A stretch of DNA of 64,000 bases, from positions 78,574,462 through 78,638,461 of the forward strand of contig NC_084834.1 in assembly GCF_033115175.1 (NCBI RefSeq), read 5' to 3'. The DNA comes from Lepus europaeus. Taxonomy: Eukaryota; Chordata; Mammalia; Lagomorpha; Leporidae. Positions 13,880-23,880 of the stretch are shown here, piece after piece; the stretch's first letter is position 1, and every line of letters begins with the position of its first letter. The notes below the pieces were generated by a model. The model ran no database searches, had not been told where the DNA came from, and saw only the letters and a program-made list of their open reading frames with translations. The translations under genes and the position numbers were made by a program.

Positions 13880-14775
13880 GACACCCAGGTTGGATGTGGT
13901 AAATCTCCTTTTTTTTTTTTTTTTTTTTTTTAAACAAAATCGGAGGGAAGATTTGTTCTACTCTGTCGGTGTTGTCTTACACTCACATTCTTTCCTCAAA
14001 GTAGTCCAATGCCTGGGCACTAGTCCTAGTGAGTACATTATTTATCTATGCTGCCACAAGGACCACACAAAGGATCTGTGCAGTCCTTGGTGTGAGCACG
14101 GATTCTGCAGCAATGACTCTCACCAGGAATTCAGGGGGCCCTGAGCATGTAGAGCTGCCCACAGTCACTGCCCAAAGTCCTAGTCACACCCTGTGCCATC
14201 CCACATAGCCACAGTGTTTTCACAGTCCCAGCACACAATCCTCCCTCAGTTCATGAGCACCCAGCCCCCTCTCAGTTCTCCCAGACAGACTCAGCAGTTT
14301 CTTCTTGGCTGGTTGCTGGGCATGCAGACACAAGCTGTTACACATGTCCAAAATGGTACCCGTCCTCCCTCAGCTATTTACAGGATGCCATTTCTGGGTG
14401 GTCTTGGAAAGAAAAATGTGTTCCCCTCTTTTTCCTCCTCTAGGTTGACGGGTACACTGTCCCCCACAGGGCTCCACACTGGACTCCCTCAGGCTCTTCC
14501 TGCAGCTTTATCGCCAGTGGCTTGGATGGCTGCAGTCTGGTCTCACCTCACTCCAAAGCTAGTGCTGAGGCTCTTGGCTGCTGAGGTCCTGAGTTTTGCG
14601 CATTCATACCCTCTACATTTGAACACAGTGTCCCGCTACTTTGCATGGAGTTTCCTCTGGAGTTTTATCCCTAACTCTTCCTGAGATTGTACTCTCTCCA
14701 CTTTTTTAAAACTATCTTCCCCTAGACTAGAGCAGTAAACTCCTTCCTTGTTCTGCCATCTTGGACACTCTGACC
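13880..14775 (-). promoter_or_regulatory. L1 5' UTR
   Basis: GC-richer block at the 5' end of the minus-strand L1, ending with TCCAAGATGGC on the sense strand, the conserved L1 start. A 22-bp T run at 13911-13932 sits just inside it. Confidence 0.65.
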
Positions 14776-15080
14776 CGAGTGCCTTTCTTACTTTGTCCTT
14801 TAAAAAACAGATAACAGACTGTTTATAATTCTGAACAATAACAACTTGTTCTTATTAAATTATAAAGAGCTGAAATGTACTTTACCAGATGCCCTGATTA
14901 AATTGTATGGATAATAAAATTTCTGTTAGTGTTGATTTAACAATGCTTATATGAAGTCATCACCAGGAGAAAAAACTCCCAAGACCTGCCTTACACATAA
15001 ATATACAGGCTCTTAAAATATTTAAGATATGGCATACTCATTTATTTCGTCTTCATGAAGGAATAGACTTAGGTGATTTC
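14776..15080. other. Unassigned intergenic DNA
   Basis: AT-rich, no element recognised. Confidence 0.4.
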
Positions 15081-15128
15081 TTAAAATACTTTATTAATTT
15101 ATTTTCATTTCATTTGAAAGGTAGAGAG
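15081..15128 (-). repeat. CSINE, old, left part (split)
   Basis: TTAAAATACTTTATTAATTTATTTTC then CATTTGAAAGGTAGAGAGG is the 3' end of an antisense C repeat. Its continuation is at 15843. Confidence 0.7.
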
Positions 15129-15480
15129 GGGGCCAGCGCTGTGGCGCAGTGGGTTAACGCCCTGGTCTGAAGTGCCTGAATCCCATATGGCACCGGTTCA
15201 AGACCCGACTGCTCCACTTCCTGTCCAGCTCTCTGCTATGGCCTGGGAAAGCAGTAGAAGATGGCTGAAGTCCTTGGGCCCCTGCACCCATGTGGGAAAC
15301 TGCAAGGAAGTTCCTGGCTCCTGGCTTTGGATCAGCACAGCTCCAGCTGTTGCGGCTATCTGGGGAGTGAACCATTGGATGGAGGATCTCTGCTCTCTCT
15401 CTCTCTCTCTCTCTTCCTCCCTCTCCCTCTCCTCTCTCTATGTAACTCTTTCAAATAAATAAATAAATCTTTAAAAAAAA
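15129..15480 (+). repeat. CSINE inserted in an older CSINE
   Basis: GGGGCCAGCGCTGTGGCGCAGTGG head, (CT)n at 15390-15435, and tail AAATAAATAAATCTTTAAAAAAA. Flanked by GAAAGGTAGAGAGG and GAAAGATAGAGAGG, an imperfect TSD. Confidence 0.93.
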
Positions 15481-15499
15481 AGAAAAAGAAAGATAGAGA

Positions 15500-15744
15500 G
15501 GCCGGTGCTGTGGTACACTGGGTTAAAGCCCCAGCCTGCAGCACCAGCATCCCATATGGGTGCCAGTTCAAGTCTCGGCTGTTCCACTTCCGATCCAGTT
15601 CTCTGCTATGGCCTGGGAAATCAGTAGAAGATGGCCCAACTCCTTGGGCCTCTGCACTCTCATGGAAGACCCTGGCTCCTGGCTTCGGATCACCTTAGCT
15701 CTGGCCTTTGCGGTCATTTGGGGAGTGAACCAACGGAATGGAAG

Positions 15745-15782
<38 letters not shown>

Positions 15783-15842
15783 GGTTCTACCTCTCTCTGT
15801 AATTCTATCTTTCAAATAAATAAAATAATTAAAAAAAAAAAA
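15500..15842 (+). repeat. CSINE, second nested insertion
   Basis: GGCCGGTGCTGTGGTACACTGG head, a clean (CT)n stretch at 15749-15779, and tail AAATAAATAAAATAATT plus poly-A. It used nearly the same target as its neighbour. Confidence 0.93.
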
Positions 15843-16106
15843 GGTAGGGAGATAGAGAAACAGACAGAAGATCTTCCATCCACTGGTTCACTCCTCCAAA
15901 TGCTCACAATAGCTAGGACTGGTCCAAAGCCAGGACTCCATCCAGGTCTCCTTTGTGGATGGCAGGGACCCAGGGACTTGACCTTCTGCTGCCTCCCAGA
16001 GTGTGCATTAGCTGGAAACTGGATCTGAAGTGAAGTAGCTGGAACGTATATGGGATGTGGGCATTCCAAGCAGCATGTTACCAAGCATCAAATACCTGCC
16101 CCTGCT
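15843..16106 (-). repeat. CSINE, old, right part (split)
   Basis: Resumes at AAGGTAGGGAGATAGAG, runs through CCACTGGTTCACTCCTCCAAATGC and ends CATCAAATACCTGCCCC. Confidence 0.8.
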
Positions 16107-16496
16107 CCAACATATGCATTTAAAACCGTTTCAAAACTGGATACTCAATAAATTTTAGCTGTTGAGCATCTGTTAGCTTTTAAGAAATGATTTCATAAAT
16201 GATGTCTTTTAGATAATAACAAACTAGAAAATTACTATTGAAATAATTAAATTTTTTAAAAAACAGGTAAGGATAGTCACAAAATTATGGAAGATAAATA
16301 ATAAAAAAGAAGCCTAATTCTATCATAGCTGCCACCATAATAATAATAGCATAGTCTCTTGTTTAAAAAAAAATAGTCTGGAAAGCAGAATAGTAGAGTT
16401 AAGAAAATGGGACCATCTGAATTCAAACCCTGATATATCCCCTTTGCAATTAGCTTCTCCTTGCCCTCTCATTTATGAGAATTCGCTCACATGTAT
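16107..16496. other. Unassigned intergenic DNA
   Basis: AT-rich, no element recognised. Confidence 0.4.
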
Positions 16497-16512
16497 AATA
16501 AATAATTGAAGG

Positions 16513-16858
16513 GGGCCGGTGCCGTGGCTTAACAGGCTAATCCTCCGCCTTGCGGCGCCGGCACACCGGGTTCTAGTCCCGGTTGGGGCGCCGGATTCTG
16601 TCCCAGTTGCCCCTCTTCCAGGCCAGCTCTCTGCTATGGCCCGGGAAGGCAGTGGAGGATGGCCCAAGTCCTTGGGCCCTGCACCCGCATGGGAGACCAG
16701 GAGAAGCACCTGGCTCCTGGCTTCGGATCAGCGCGGTGCACCGGCCGCAGTGGCCATTGGAGAGTGAACCAACGGCAAAAAAGGAAGACCTTTCTCTCTG
16801 TCTCTCTGTCTCTCTCACTGTCCACTCTGTCTGTCAAAAATAAAATAAAATAAAATAA
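16513..16858 (+). repeat. CSINE, young, TSD 16 bp
   Basis: CpG-rich head GGCCGGTGCCGTGGC and CCGCCTTGCGGCGCCGGCAC. Flanked by perfect AATAAATAATTGAAGG at 16497-16512 and 16859-16874. Confidence 0.96.
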
Positions 16859-16874
16859 AATAAATAATTGAAGG

Positions 16875-17300
16875 AAATATTCTATTTTATGATGTGTTTT
16901 CTAATTCTAGAACTGAAATAAAAGAGAAGCTTCCTAGACTAAAAACGAAAATATTACAAATTAATGTAAAAAGGAAGGATGATTGAATAATCTTGAGAAA
17001 ATTCAGTAGCAGTTTGAAAAAAAATGTTTTAATGATGAAGAGCAAAAGTAAAAATTTAAATGTCTTAAAATTAATTAAAATTAATATAAATTTCTAATTA
17101 GACAAAGAAAGAATAACCAAAGAAAGTAAAATTGGATATTTAGAAAACCACTAAAAGGTTTTCTGAACACCTAAGTTTAAAAATCATGACAAATTCAAAA
17201 CTATGACAAAATTCAACCTTATTGTGTATTTATTGTATACCTACCATAGCCTAAGCACTATTCTAGGTTTTCAGGAAACATCAAGCTTTTTTAAAGATAT
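16875..17300. other. Unassigned AT-rich DNA
   Basis: Many A/T runs, no open frame or repeat recognised. Confidence 0.4.
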
Positions 17301-17505
17301 ATCTCGCAATATGATGATTATAGCCAACAATAATGTATTGTACATTTCAAGATTGCTCTAAGAGAATACCAGATGTTCTCACCACATACACACAAAATAG
17401 GTAGTTCAGGTGCCAGCTTTGTTAATTGGCTTGATTAAATTACTCCACATTTTCTTCATGGACTGTAATATCGCTTTATACCCCATGAATGAAAATATTC
17501 TCTCT
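17300..17505 (+). repeat. Old mammalian L1 3' end (L1M-like)
   Basis: GATTATAGCCAACAATAATG, AATACCAGATGTTCTCACCAC and TTGTTAATTGGCTTGATTAAA follow the order of ancient L1M 3' UTRs. Heavily mutated. Confidence 0.55.
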
Positions 17506-17581
17506 CTTATCCACAAGGAATATATTCCAAGACACCCAGTGGATGTCTGAAGCAGCAGGTAGTACTGAGCTGTATGCACTA
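17506..17581 (+). mobile_element. Older DNA transposon, left part
   Basis: TTATCCACAAGGAATATATTCC then CCAGTGGATGTCTGAAGC matches a mammalian DNA transposon end that I know but cannot name confidently. It is interrupted at a TA by Tigger1 and resumes at 22217. Confidence 0.6.
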
Positions 17582-18141
17582 TAGAGGCATAGCTCAGAGA
17601 TACTGCAGGTTAGGTTCCAGGCCATGGCAATAAAGCAAGTGCCATGATAGAGTGATTTTTTTTTTATTTCCCAGTATGTATAAAGTTATGTTTATACTAT
17701 AGTCTGTTAAATGTGCAATAGCATTGTCTAAAAAAATGTATATACCTTAATTTAAAATGTATATACCTTAATTTATTGCTAACAGTTATCTGAGCCTTCA
17801 GCGAGTTATAATCTTTTTGCTTTGGAAGGTCTTGCCTCAGTGTTGATGGACAGACTAGTCAGGGTGGTGGTTGCAAAGGTTGGGATAAATGTGGCAATTT
17901 GTTAAAATAAGACAATGAGGTTTGCTCCATCAATCGACTCTTCCTTTCCTTCTCTGGAGCATGTGATGTTGCTTGATAGCATTTTACTCACATTAGAACT
18001 TTTCAAAATTTGAGTCAATCCTCTTAGATTCTGTTGTCACTTTATCAACTAAGTTTATGTCATAAATCCTTTGTGGTCATTTTAACTGTGTTCATGACAT
18101 CTTCACCAGGAGTAGATTCCATCTCAAGAAATCACCACTTT

Positions 18142-18407
18142 TTGGGGCCAGCACCATGGCTCACGTGGTTAATCCTCCACCTTGTGGCGCTGGCATCCCA
18201 TATGGGCACTGGATTCTAGTCCCGGTTGCTCCTCTTCCAGTCCAGCTCTCTGCTGTGGCCCGGGAGGGCAGTGGAGGATGGCCCAAGTGCTTGGGCCCCT
18301 GCACCCGCATGGGAGACCAGGAGGAAGCGCCTGGCTCCTGGCTTCAGGTTGGCGCAGCGCTGGCCCTAGTGGCCATTTGGAGGGTGAACCAACGGAAGGA
18401 AGACCTT

Positions 18408-18438
<31 letters not shown>

Positions 18439-18503
18439 GTCTATAACTCTACCTGTCAAATAAAAAAAAAATTATAAAAAATAAATAAATAAAAATTTAA
18501 GAA
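18142..18503 (+). repeat. CSINE in Tigger1, TSD 16 bp
   Basis: GGGGCCAGCACCATGGCTCACG head and (CT)n near 18416-18436. Flanked by perfect AAGAAATCACCACTTT at 18126-18141 and 18504-18519, so the Tigger1 reading can be rejoined exactly. Confidence 0.95.
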
Positions 18504-18570
18504 AAGAAATCACCACTTTGTTTAGCCATAAGAAGTACTTAACAACAATTCACATGTTCAGGCTCCACTT

Positions 18571-18901
18571 CTTTTTTTTTTTTTAAGATTTATTTATTTA
18601 TTTGAGAAGTAGAGTTACTGACAGAGAGAGGGAGAGATAGAGAGAAAGGTTTTCCATCCACTGGTTTACTCCCTAAATGGCCGCCAACGGCTGGAGTTGG
18701 GCTGATCTGAAGCCAAGATCCAGGAGCTTCTTCTAGGTCTCCTGCATGGGTGCAGGGGCCCAAGCACTTGGGCCGTCTTCTGCTGCTTTCCCATGCCATA
18801 TCAGAGAACTGGATTGGAAGAGGAGCAGGTGGAATACAAACAGGTACCCATATGGGATGCCAGTGCCATAGACAGAGGCTTAGCCCACTATGCCACAGCC
18901 C
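18571..18901 (-). repeat. CSINE in Tigger1, TSD 12 bp
   Basis: Poly-T and TTAAGATTTATTTATTTATTTGAG at the left, CCACTATGCCACAGCCC at the right. Flanked by CAGGCTCCACTT at 18559-18570 and 18902-18913. Confidence 0.93.
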
Positions 18902-18975
18902 CAGGCTCCACTTTTAATTCTAGTTCTCTTGCTGTTTCTACCTTGTCTGCAGTTACTTCTTCCACAGAAATTTTG

Positions 18976-19419
18976 TTTTCTTTTTTTCGTCAAAGACATT
19001 TTATATTTAAATCACAACTATTTGAAGAGGATCATGTCAACTACAAAAATGGGGAAAATAAAATCTGCGGAAGACTCCTGTCCCGTGAGAAGTGGATGCC
19101 TGGGGCCCCAGGTCTAAGACAGAAGCTCTGGGCCAGCCTTGCAGGGGACCCAGAACAGCCGGGAGCAGGAGGCAGCTAGCCAGCTCCAAGCACAATGACA
19201 CAGACACATGGGGCCCAGCGGCCGGATGGGACATTCTCGGGCCTCAGGTGTCTGGGGCTAGGGGGCATCTGTGGGGCAGACCCCGGGCAGCTGGCGGCCA
19301 GGCAGCTACCTGCAGGGCCCACACCCTGGCCTCATTTCTCCATGTCCTCCTCTTGGTCATCCTCAGCAGTCCTGCTGGGGACCGAGCAGTCCCTGGAGCT
19401 ATCCAGGGGCAAGGGCGGC
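18976..19419 (-). pseudogene. Processed retrocopy fragment of an unidentified mRNA
   Basis: 444 bp of GC-rich sequence inserted in the Tigger1 transposase between perfect TCCACAGAAATTTTG copies at 18961-18975 and 19420-19434. On the minus strand it begins at 19419, carries an open C-terminus reading SRTAEDDQEEDMEK then stop near 19340, then about 350 bp of 3' UTR-like sequence, and ends with an A-rich tail (GAAAAAAAGAAAA, 18976-18988). This is the hallmark of L1-mediated copying of a 5'-truncated mRNA. I do not recognise the source gene; the acidic tail is not enough to name it. Confidence 0.75.
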
Positions 19420-19792
19420 TCCACAGAAATTTTGAACCCCTCAAAGTCATCCATAAGAGTTGGAATCAATTTCTTCCAAACCCTTGTGATTCTTGATATT
19501 TTTATATCCTTCCACGAATCACAAATGTTCACGATGAATCTAGAATAGTGAATCCTTTCCAGAAGGTTTTCAATTTCCTTTGCCCAGATCCATCGGAGGA
19601 GTCACCACCTATGGCAGCTGTTTACAAAATATATTTCTTAAATAGTAAGACTTGAAAGTCAGGATTACTCCTTGATCTATGTACTTCAGAATGGATGTGG
19701 TGTTAGCAGACATGAAAACAACATCCATCTCACTGCACGTCTGTCTCTATCAGAGCGCTTGGGTGACCAGGTGCTTTGTCAATGAGCAATAA

Positions 19793-20158
19793 TTTTTTTT
19801 TATTTTATTTATTTTTTATTTTTTTTATTTTTGACAGGCAGAGTGGACAGTGAGAGAGAGACAGAGAGAAAGGTCTTCCTTTTGCCGTTGGTTCACCCTC
19901 CAATGGCCGCCGCGGTAGGTGCGCTGCGGCTGGCGCACCGCGCTGTTCCGATGGCAGGAGCCAGGTGCTTATCCTGGTCTCCCATGGGGTGCAGAGCCCA
20001 AACACTTGGGCCATCCTCCACTGCACTCCCTGGCCACAGCAGAGAGCTGGCCTGGAAGAGGGGCAACCGGGACAGGATCAGTGCCCCGACCAGGACTAGA
20101 ACCCGGTGTGCCGGCGCCGCAAGGCGGAGGATTAGCCTGTTGAGCCACGGCGCCGGCC
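19793..20158 (-). repeat. CSINE, young
   Basis: Begins GACAGGCAGAGTGGACAG after a T-rich tract and ends GAGCCACGGCGCCGGCC. Head CpGs largely intact. AATAATTTTT/AATAATATTTTT flanks suggest a TSD. Confidence 0.95.
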
Positions 20159-20232
20159 CAATAATATTTTTAAAAGGATTTTTTTCTATGACCAGTAGGT
20201 CTCAACAGTGGACTCAAAGTGTTCAGTTAAAC

Positions 20233-20575
20233 CATGTCCCAGAGGCCAGCACTGCAGCAAAGTGGGTAAAGCCGACGCCTGCAGTGCCAGCATCCCATAT
20301 GGGCACTGGTTCGAGTCCCAGCTGTTCCACTTCCAATCCAGCTCTCTGCTATGGCCTGGGAAAGCAGCAGAAGATGACTCAAATCCCTGGGCCCCTGTAC
20401 CTTCTTAGGAGACCCAAAGGGAGCACCTGGCTTCAGATCTGCCCAGCTCCAGACATTTCAACCATTTGGGGAGTAAACCAGCACATAGAAGACCTCTCTC
20501 TGTCTCTGCCTCTGCCTCTCTGTAACTCTGTCTTTCAAATAAATAAATAAATCTTAAAATAATAAAAATATAAAC
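20233..20575 (+). repeat. CSINE
   Basis: GAGGCCAGCACTGCAGCAAAGTGGG head, tail AAATAAATAAATAAATCTTAAAA. Lies in the Tigger1 transposase. Confidence 0.92.
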
Positions 20576-21368
20576 TATGTTTTAAACGGATGAGCTATCA
20601 TCCAGGCCTTGTCATTCCATTTATAGATCACAGGCTGAGTACAAGGGCCTTTGAATTTTCCTTATGGCAAGTGAGCATCAATTCAACTTAAAGTCTTCAG
20701 CTGCAGGAGAATCAGTCTGTCCTTTGAGACTTGGAATCCAGTTGTTGACTTCTCTCAGATTGCGAAAAAGCCCCAAATCGCATCTTCGTCCTATGTATAT
20801 GGCTGTTTCATCTACACTGAAAACTTGTTTCGTGTAGTCACCTTTGTCAATTATCCTAGCCACAGCTTCTGCATAACTTGCCACAGCATCTACATCAGCA
20901 CTTGCTGCTTCACCTTGCACTTTTCTGTTACAGAGACAGCTTCTTGCCTTGCACTTCATGAAGCAACCCCTGCTAGTTTCAGACTTCCCATATACAGCTT
21001 CGGCATTCCTCTCAGCCTTCCAAGAAATAGAGTTAGGATCTTGCTCTGGCTTTGGCTTAAGAAACTGTCCTGGCTGGTTTGATCATCTGTGCAGACCACT
21101 AAAACTTTCTCCATATCAGCAACCCAGCTATTTTGCTTTCTTATCACCTGTGAGTTCACTGAAGTAACGCTTTTAATTTCCTTCAAGAACTTTGCCTTTT
21201 TATGTTCAACTTGACTGACACAAGAGGCCTAGCCTCTGGCCTGTGTTGGTTTTTGACTCGCCTTCCTCACTAGGCATAATCATTTCTAGTGTTTGATTTA
21301 AAGTGAGAAACACACAACTCCCTTTCACTTGAATGTTTAGAGATGATTGTAATTAGTTGGACTAATTT

Positions 21369-21690
21369 CAATAATTTTTTTTTTGACAGAGTTAGTGAAA
21401 GAGAGAGAGAGAGAAACAGAGAGAAAGGTCTTCCCTCTGTTGGTTCACTCCCCAAATGGCTGCCACGGCCAGCACTATGCCTATTTGAAGCCAGGAGCCA
21501 GGAGCCAGGTGCTTCTTCCTGGTCTGCCATGCGGGTGCAGGAGCCCAAGCACTTGGGCCATCCTCCACTGCCCTCCCGGGCCACAGCAGAGAGCTGGACT
21601 GGAAGAGGAGCAGCCGGGACTAGAACCCGGTGCCCATATGGGATGCCGGCGCCGCAGGCGGAGGATTAACCAAGTGAGCCATGGCTCCAT
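21369..21690 (-). repeat. CSINE
   Basis: TTTTTTTTGACAGAGTTAGTG start, CCGGCGCCGCAGGCGGAGGATTAACC near its 5' head. Confidence 0.93.
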
Positions 21691-21703
21691 CCCCTCAATA
21701 AAT

Positions 21704-21812
21704 TTTTAAGAGATTTATTTATTTATTTGGAAGACAGAGTTACAGAGACTGAGAGAGAGAGAAAGAGGTCTTCCATCCACCACTTCTAATACGCCATAGT
21801 GCCTGCCCCTAA
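21704..21812 (-). repeat. CSINE with large internal deletion
   Basis: AAGAGATTTATTTATTTATTTGGAAGACAG then GGTCTTCCATCCACC is joined directly to GCCATAGTGCCTGCCCC, so about 200 bp of the middle are missing. Confidence 0.75.
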
Positions 21813-22216
21813 TTTCAAGAATTTTTATCTCAAAGACTAGGGAGGCCCATGAAAGAGAGAAAGACAAAGAATACAAAGAATAGCCAGTGTTTGGAACAGA
21901 ACACCCACAACAATTACCGGTTAAGTTTGCCAACTCTGATGGACACTGTGGTGTCCCAAAACAATTACAATAGTAACATCAGAGATCACTGATTATAAAT
22001 TACTATGATAAAAGTAATAATTAAAAGTTTGAAGTATTGCAAGAAATACCAAAATGTGACACAAAGACACCAAGTGAGTGCATGGTATTGGAAAAATCAT
22101 GTCATTGTCTTGCTTGGTAGAAGGTTGCCACAGTCCTTCAATTTGTAAAAAAGAAAAAAAAAAAACTATGCAAATCTCAATAAAATGAAGCCAAATAAGA
22201 CAATGTAGGCCTGTGC

Positions 22217-22800
22217 TGATAACCAAAAAGGTTACTGAGTAACTAGTGGACAAGCAGCATATTCAAGATGTATGTACTAGACAAAAGGAAGATTTTAAGT
22301 CCCAGATGGGATGGAGACAGATGAGTTAAAGTTTCATCACATTACTCAGAACTGCACAAAGGACCTGCATTGTGGCACCATGGGTTAAGCCACTGCCCAC
22401 ATCCCAGTATAGGAATGCAGGTTCAAGTCCTGGTTACTCTGCTTCCCATCCAGCTTTCTGCTAATGTGCCTGGGAAGTAACAGATGATGGCTCAAGTGTG
22501 TGGGCTCCTGCCACTCATCTGGGAGACCCGGATAGAGTTTCTGGCTCCTGGCTTTGGCCTGCCCCAGACCCAGACCCAGCTGTTACAGGAATTTAGGGAG
22601 ATAACTAGCAGATGGGAGATCAATCTCTCTGTATATGTCACTCTGCCTTTAAGTGAAAACAATTTTTTTAAACCTGCACAATTTAAAACTTATGAGTTGT
22701 TTATTTCTGGAATTTTCCTTTTAATATTTTTGGGCCACAGTGGACAGCAACTGAAACCAAAGAAAGTGAAGTGATGGATATGGGGGCAAATTGTATAATG
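22217..22800 (+). mobile_element. Older DNA transposon, right part (split by a CSINE)
   Basis: GATAACCAAAAAGGTTACTGAG to CATTACTCAGAACTGCACAA, then after the CSINE (22354-22672) ACAATTTAAAACTTATGAG, TTTCTGGAATTTTCC and ACTGAAACCAAAGAAAGTG. This pairs with 17506-17581 as the element into which Tigger1 inserted. Confidence 0.6.
22354..22672 (+). repeat. CSINE
   Basis: GACCTGCATTGTGGCACCATGG head, tail reduced to CTTTAAGTGAAAACAATTTTTTT, so the 3' end is diverged. Flanks CTGCACAA/CTGCACAA suggest the TSD. Confidence 0.85.
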
Positions 22801-23880
22801 ATGTCAATTTACCATACAATAAAACATTAAAAATAAATTTCAGTTACACATATTCAGTTTCATCTCTGTCTCATTTAGGTCTCAACCTGTTTGGCCCTTA
22901 TGTTGGAAGACCAAAATATCATTGTTTGGTGGTCTTGATCTTATTGCTCAAGAAAATAATCCTTATGTGTCCTGCAGAGAAAGTACATAACCAGTTGCCT
23001 GAGTTCTAGAAAAGGGTTGGAAGCTGCTCAAGGAGTCTCATATTTTCACTTCTCCTGGTCAGTTTCCTGGGGCCACAGCTTTCTCTGCCAAATCTTTGTT
23101 CTCACTTTCATCTTCTTTGATCTTGTGGATAATGAGTCTATACATAGATTTTATTCTTTTACTGCCTTTTTAATGAAGCTTTGGTAGAAGGAAAAGGGTG
23201 TATGGTCATCCTGCCATGCACCACAGGATTCCGAAGTTCATATGGGCTCACACATAACGTTCATTAATCCCTAAGAAAGACTACCTAGAAGTCTTGATTG
23301 TGAGAGATATTTACTTTACTTATGGGAGGAATTGCTGGCAGCAGATAGATCAACCAGTAATCCTTACCACCTGGCTGGCATTAAACAGTAAACCGGCACA
23401 ATTGGTTCCCCAAAGATATCAACTCAGAAACATCAGCCGCTGCTATGTGCAGCTTACCCTTCTCCCCATCACCAGATTCTACTTCAAATGTTTATCCTTG
23501 TGGTTATCCTTGGTGGTGGGGGGGATGGACAGCTACCCCAGAGGCCACTCCCATGGCATAAAATGGTCTTTATCATGGGAGAAGGGCTTCATAAGGAGCC
23601 TTCCCTACAATCACACAGACACGATGCTATTCAGTGCTAGCAGAAGTGCCACCAAAGCATTGTTGTAGATTTCTGATAGTACCGTAGTATTTTGTTTTAA
23701 GTCTGATTTTTTTCTAAGAAAACAAATCATCTAAAATAATTCAATACTAAGAATATTTTCATGCATAGATACTCACAGTGGTATTTCTGATGAAAGTGAA
23801 AACTTAGATCAACCTAAACATCTAATAATGTGGGACTAGGTGAATTGTGGAGCCTGCAGTTTTTTTTTTAATTAATTAAT
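22801..23880. other. Unassigned region with a 124-codon open frame
   Basis: No repeat recognised. A plus-strand open frame at 23294-23668 is the longest non-repeat frame in the window, but I see no domain, and neighbouring frames are equally odd. GC content at 23380-23650 is higher than in the flanks. An old unrecognised retrocopy or LTR piece is possible. Confidence 0.35.

Larger units (their letters stand above)
9151..14775 (-). mobile_element. L1, near full length, coding-dead
   Basis: An older L1 that starts abruptly at a second 3' UTR (9151). It then runs through the ORF2 C-terminus, reverse transcriptase, endonuclease, ORF1 region and 5' UTR, ending at GCCATCTTGGACACTC, the antisense of an L1 5' terminus. 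ORF2 is interrupted by stops and frameshifts. It is missing about 0.45 kb near 10035, where the C-terminal part seen intact at 26.7-27.2 kb is skipped. No TSD was identified. It cannot encode active proteins. Confidence 0.85.
18914..21345 (-). pseudogene. Tigger1 transposase pseudogene
   Basis: Readable pieces on the minus strand include QVFSVDETAIYIG (first Asp of the DDE/D triad, near 20800), LLIDKAPGHP (second Asp, near 19765-19793, with Asn to Lys after it), and the C-terminal DSWKDIKI...VWKKLIPTLMDDFEGFK near 19430-19525. A CENP-B/pogo-type transposase would cut and rejoin at TA. The start codon region (about 21335-21345) is mutated, and the gene is split by SINEs, a retrocopy and frameshifts. 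Confidence 0.88.
17582..22216 (-). mobile_element. Tigger1 DNA transposon with nested insertions
   Basis: Tc1/mariner-pogo class element. Its left end GAGGCATAGCTCAG corresponds to the Tigger1 terminus; its right end is ATGTAGGCCTG at 22206-22216. Between them the ~2.4 kb consensus can be followed almost throughout, expanded to 4.6 kb by inserted CSINEs (18142, 18571, 19793, 20233, 21369, 21704) and one processed retrocopy (18976-19419). The transposase is on the minus strand. Ancient and inactive. Confidence 0.9.

Noticed and set aside
15129..15842. CRISPR-like or tandem-repeat array
   Set aside because: The repeating units are whole CSINEs with their own tails and imperfect TSDs; there are no regularly spaced short repeats.
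16513..16858. tRNA gene suggested by A-box and B-box motifs
   Set aside because: The motifs belong to the tRNA-derived head of a CSINE; no cloverleaf acceptor or anticodon arm is kept.
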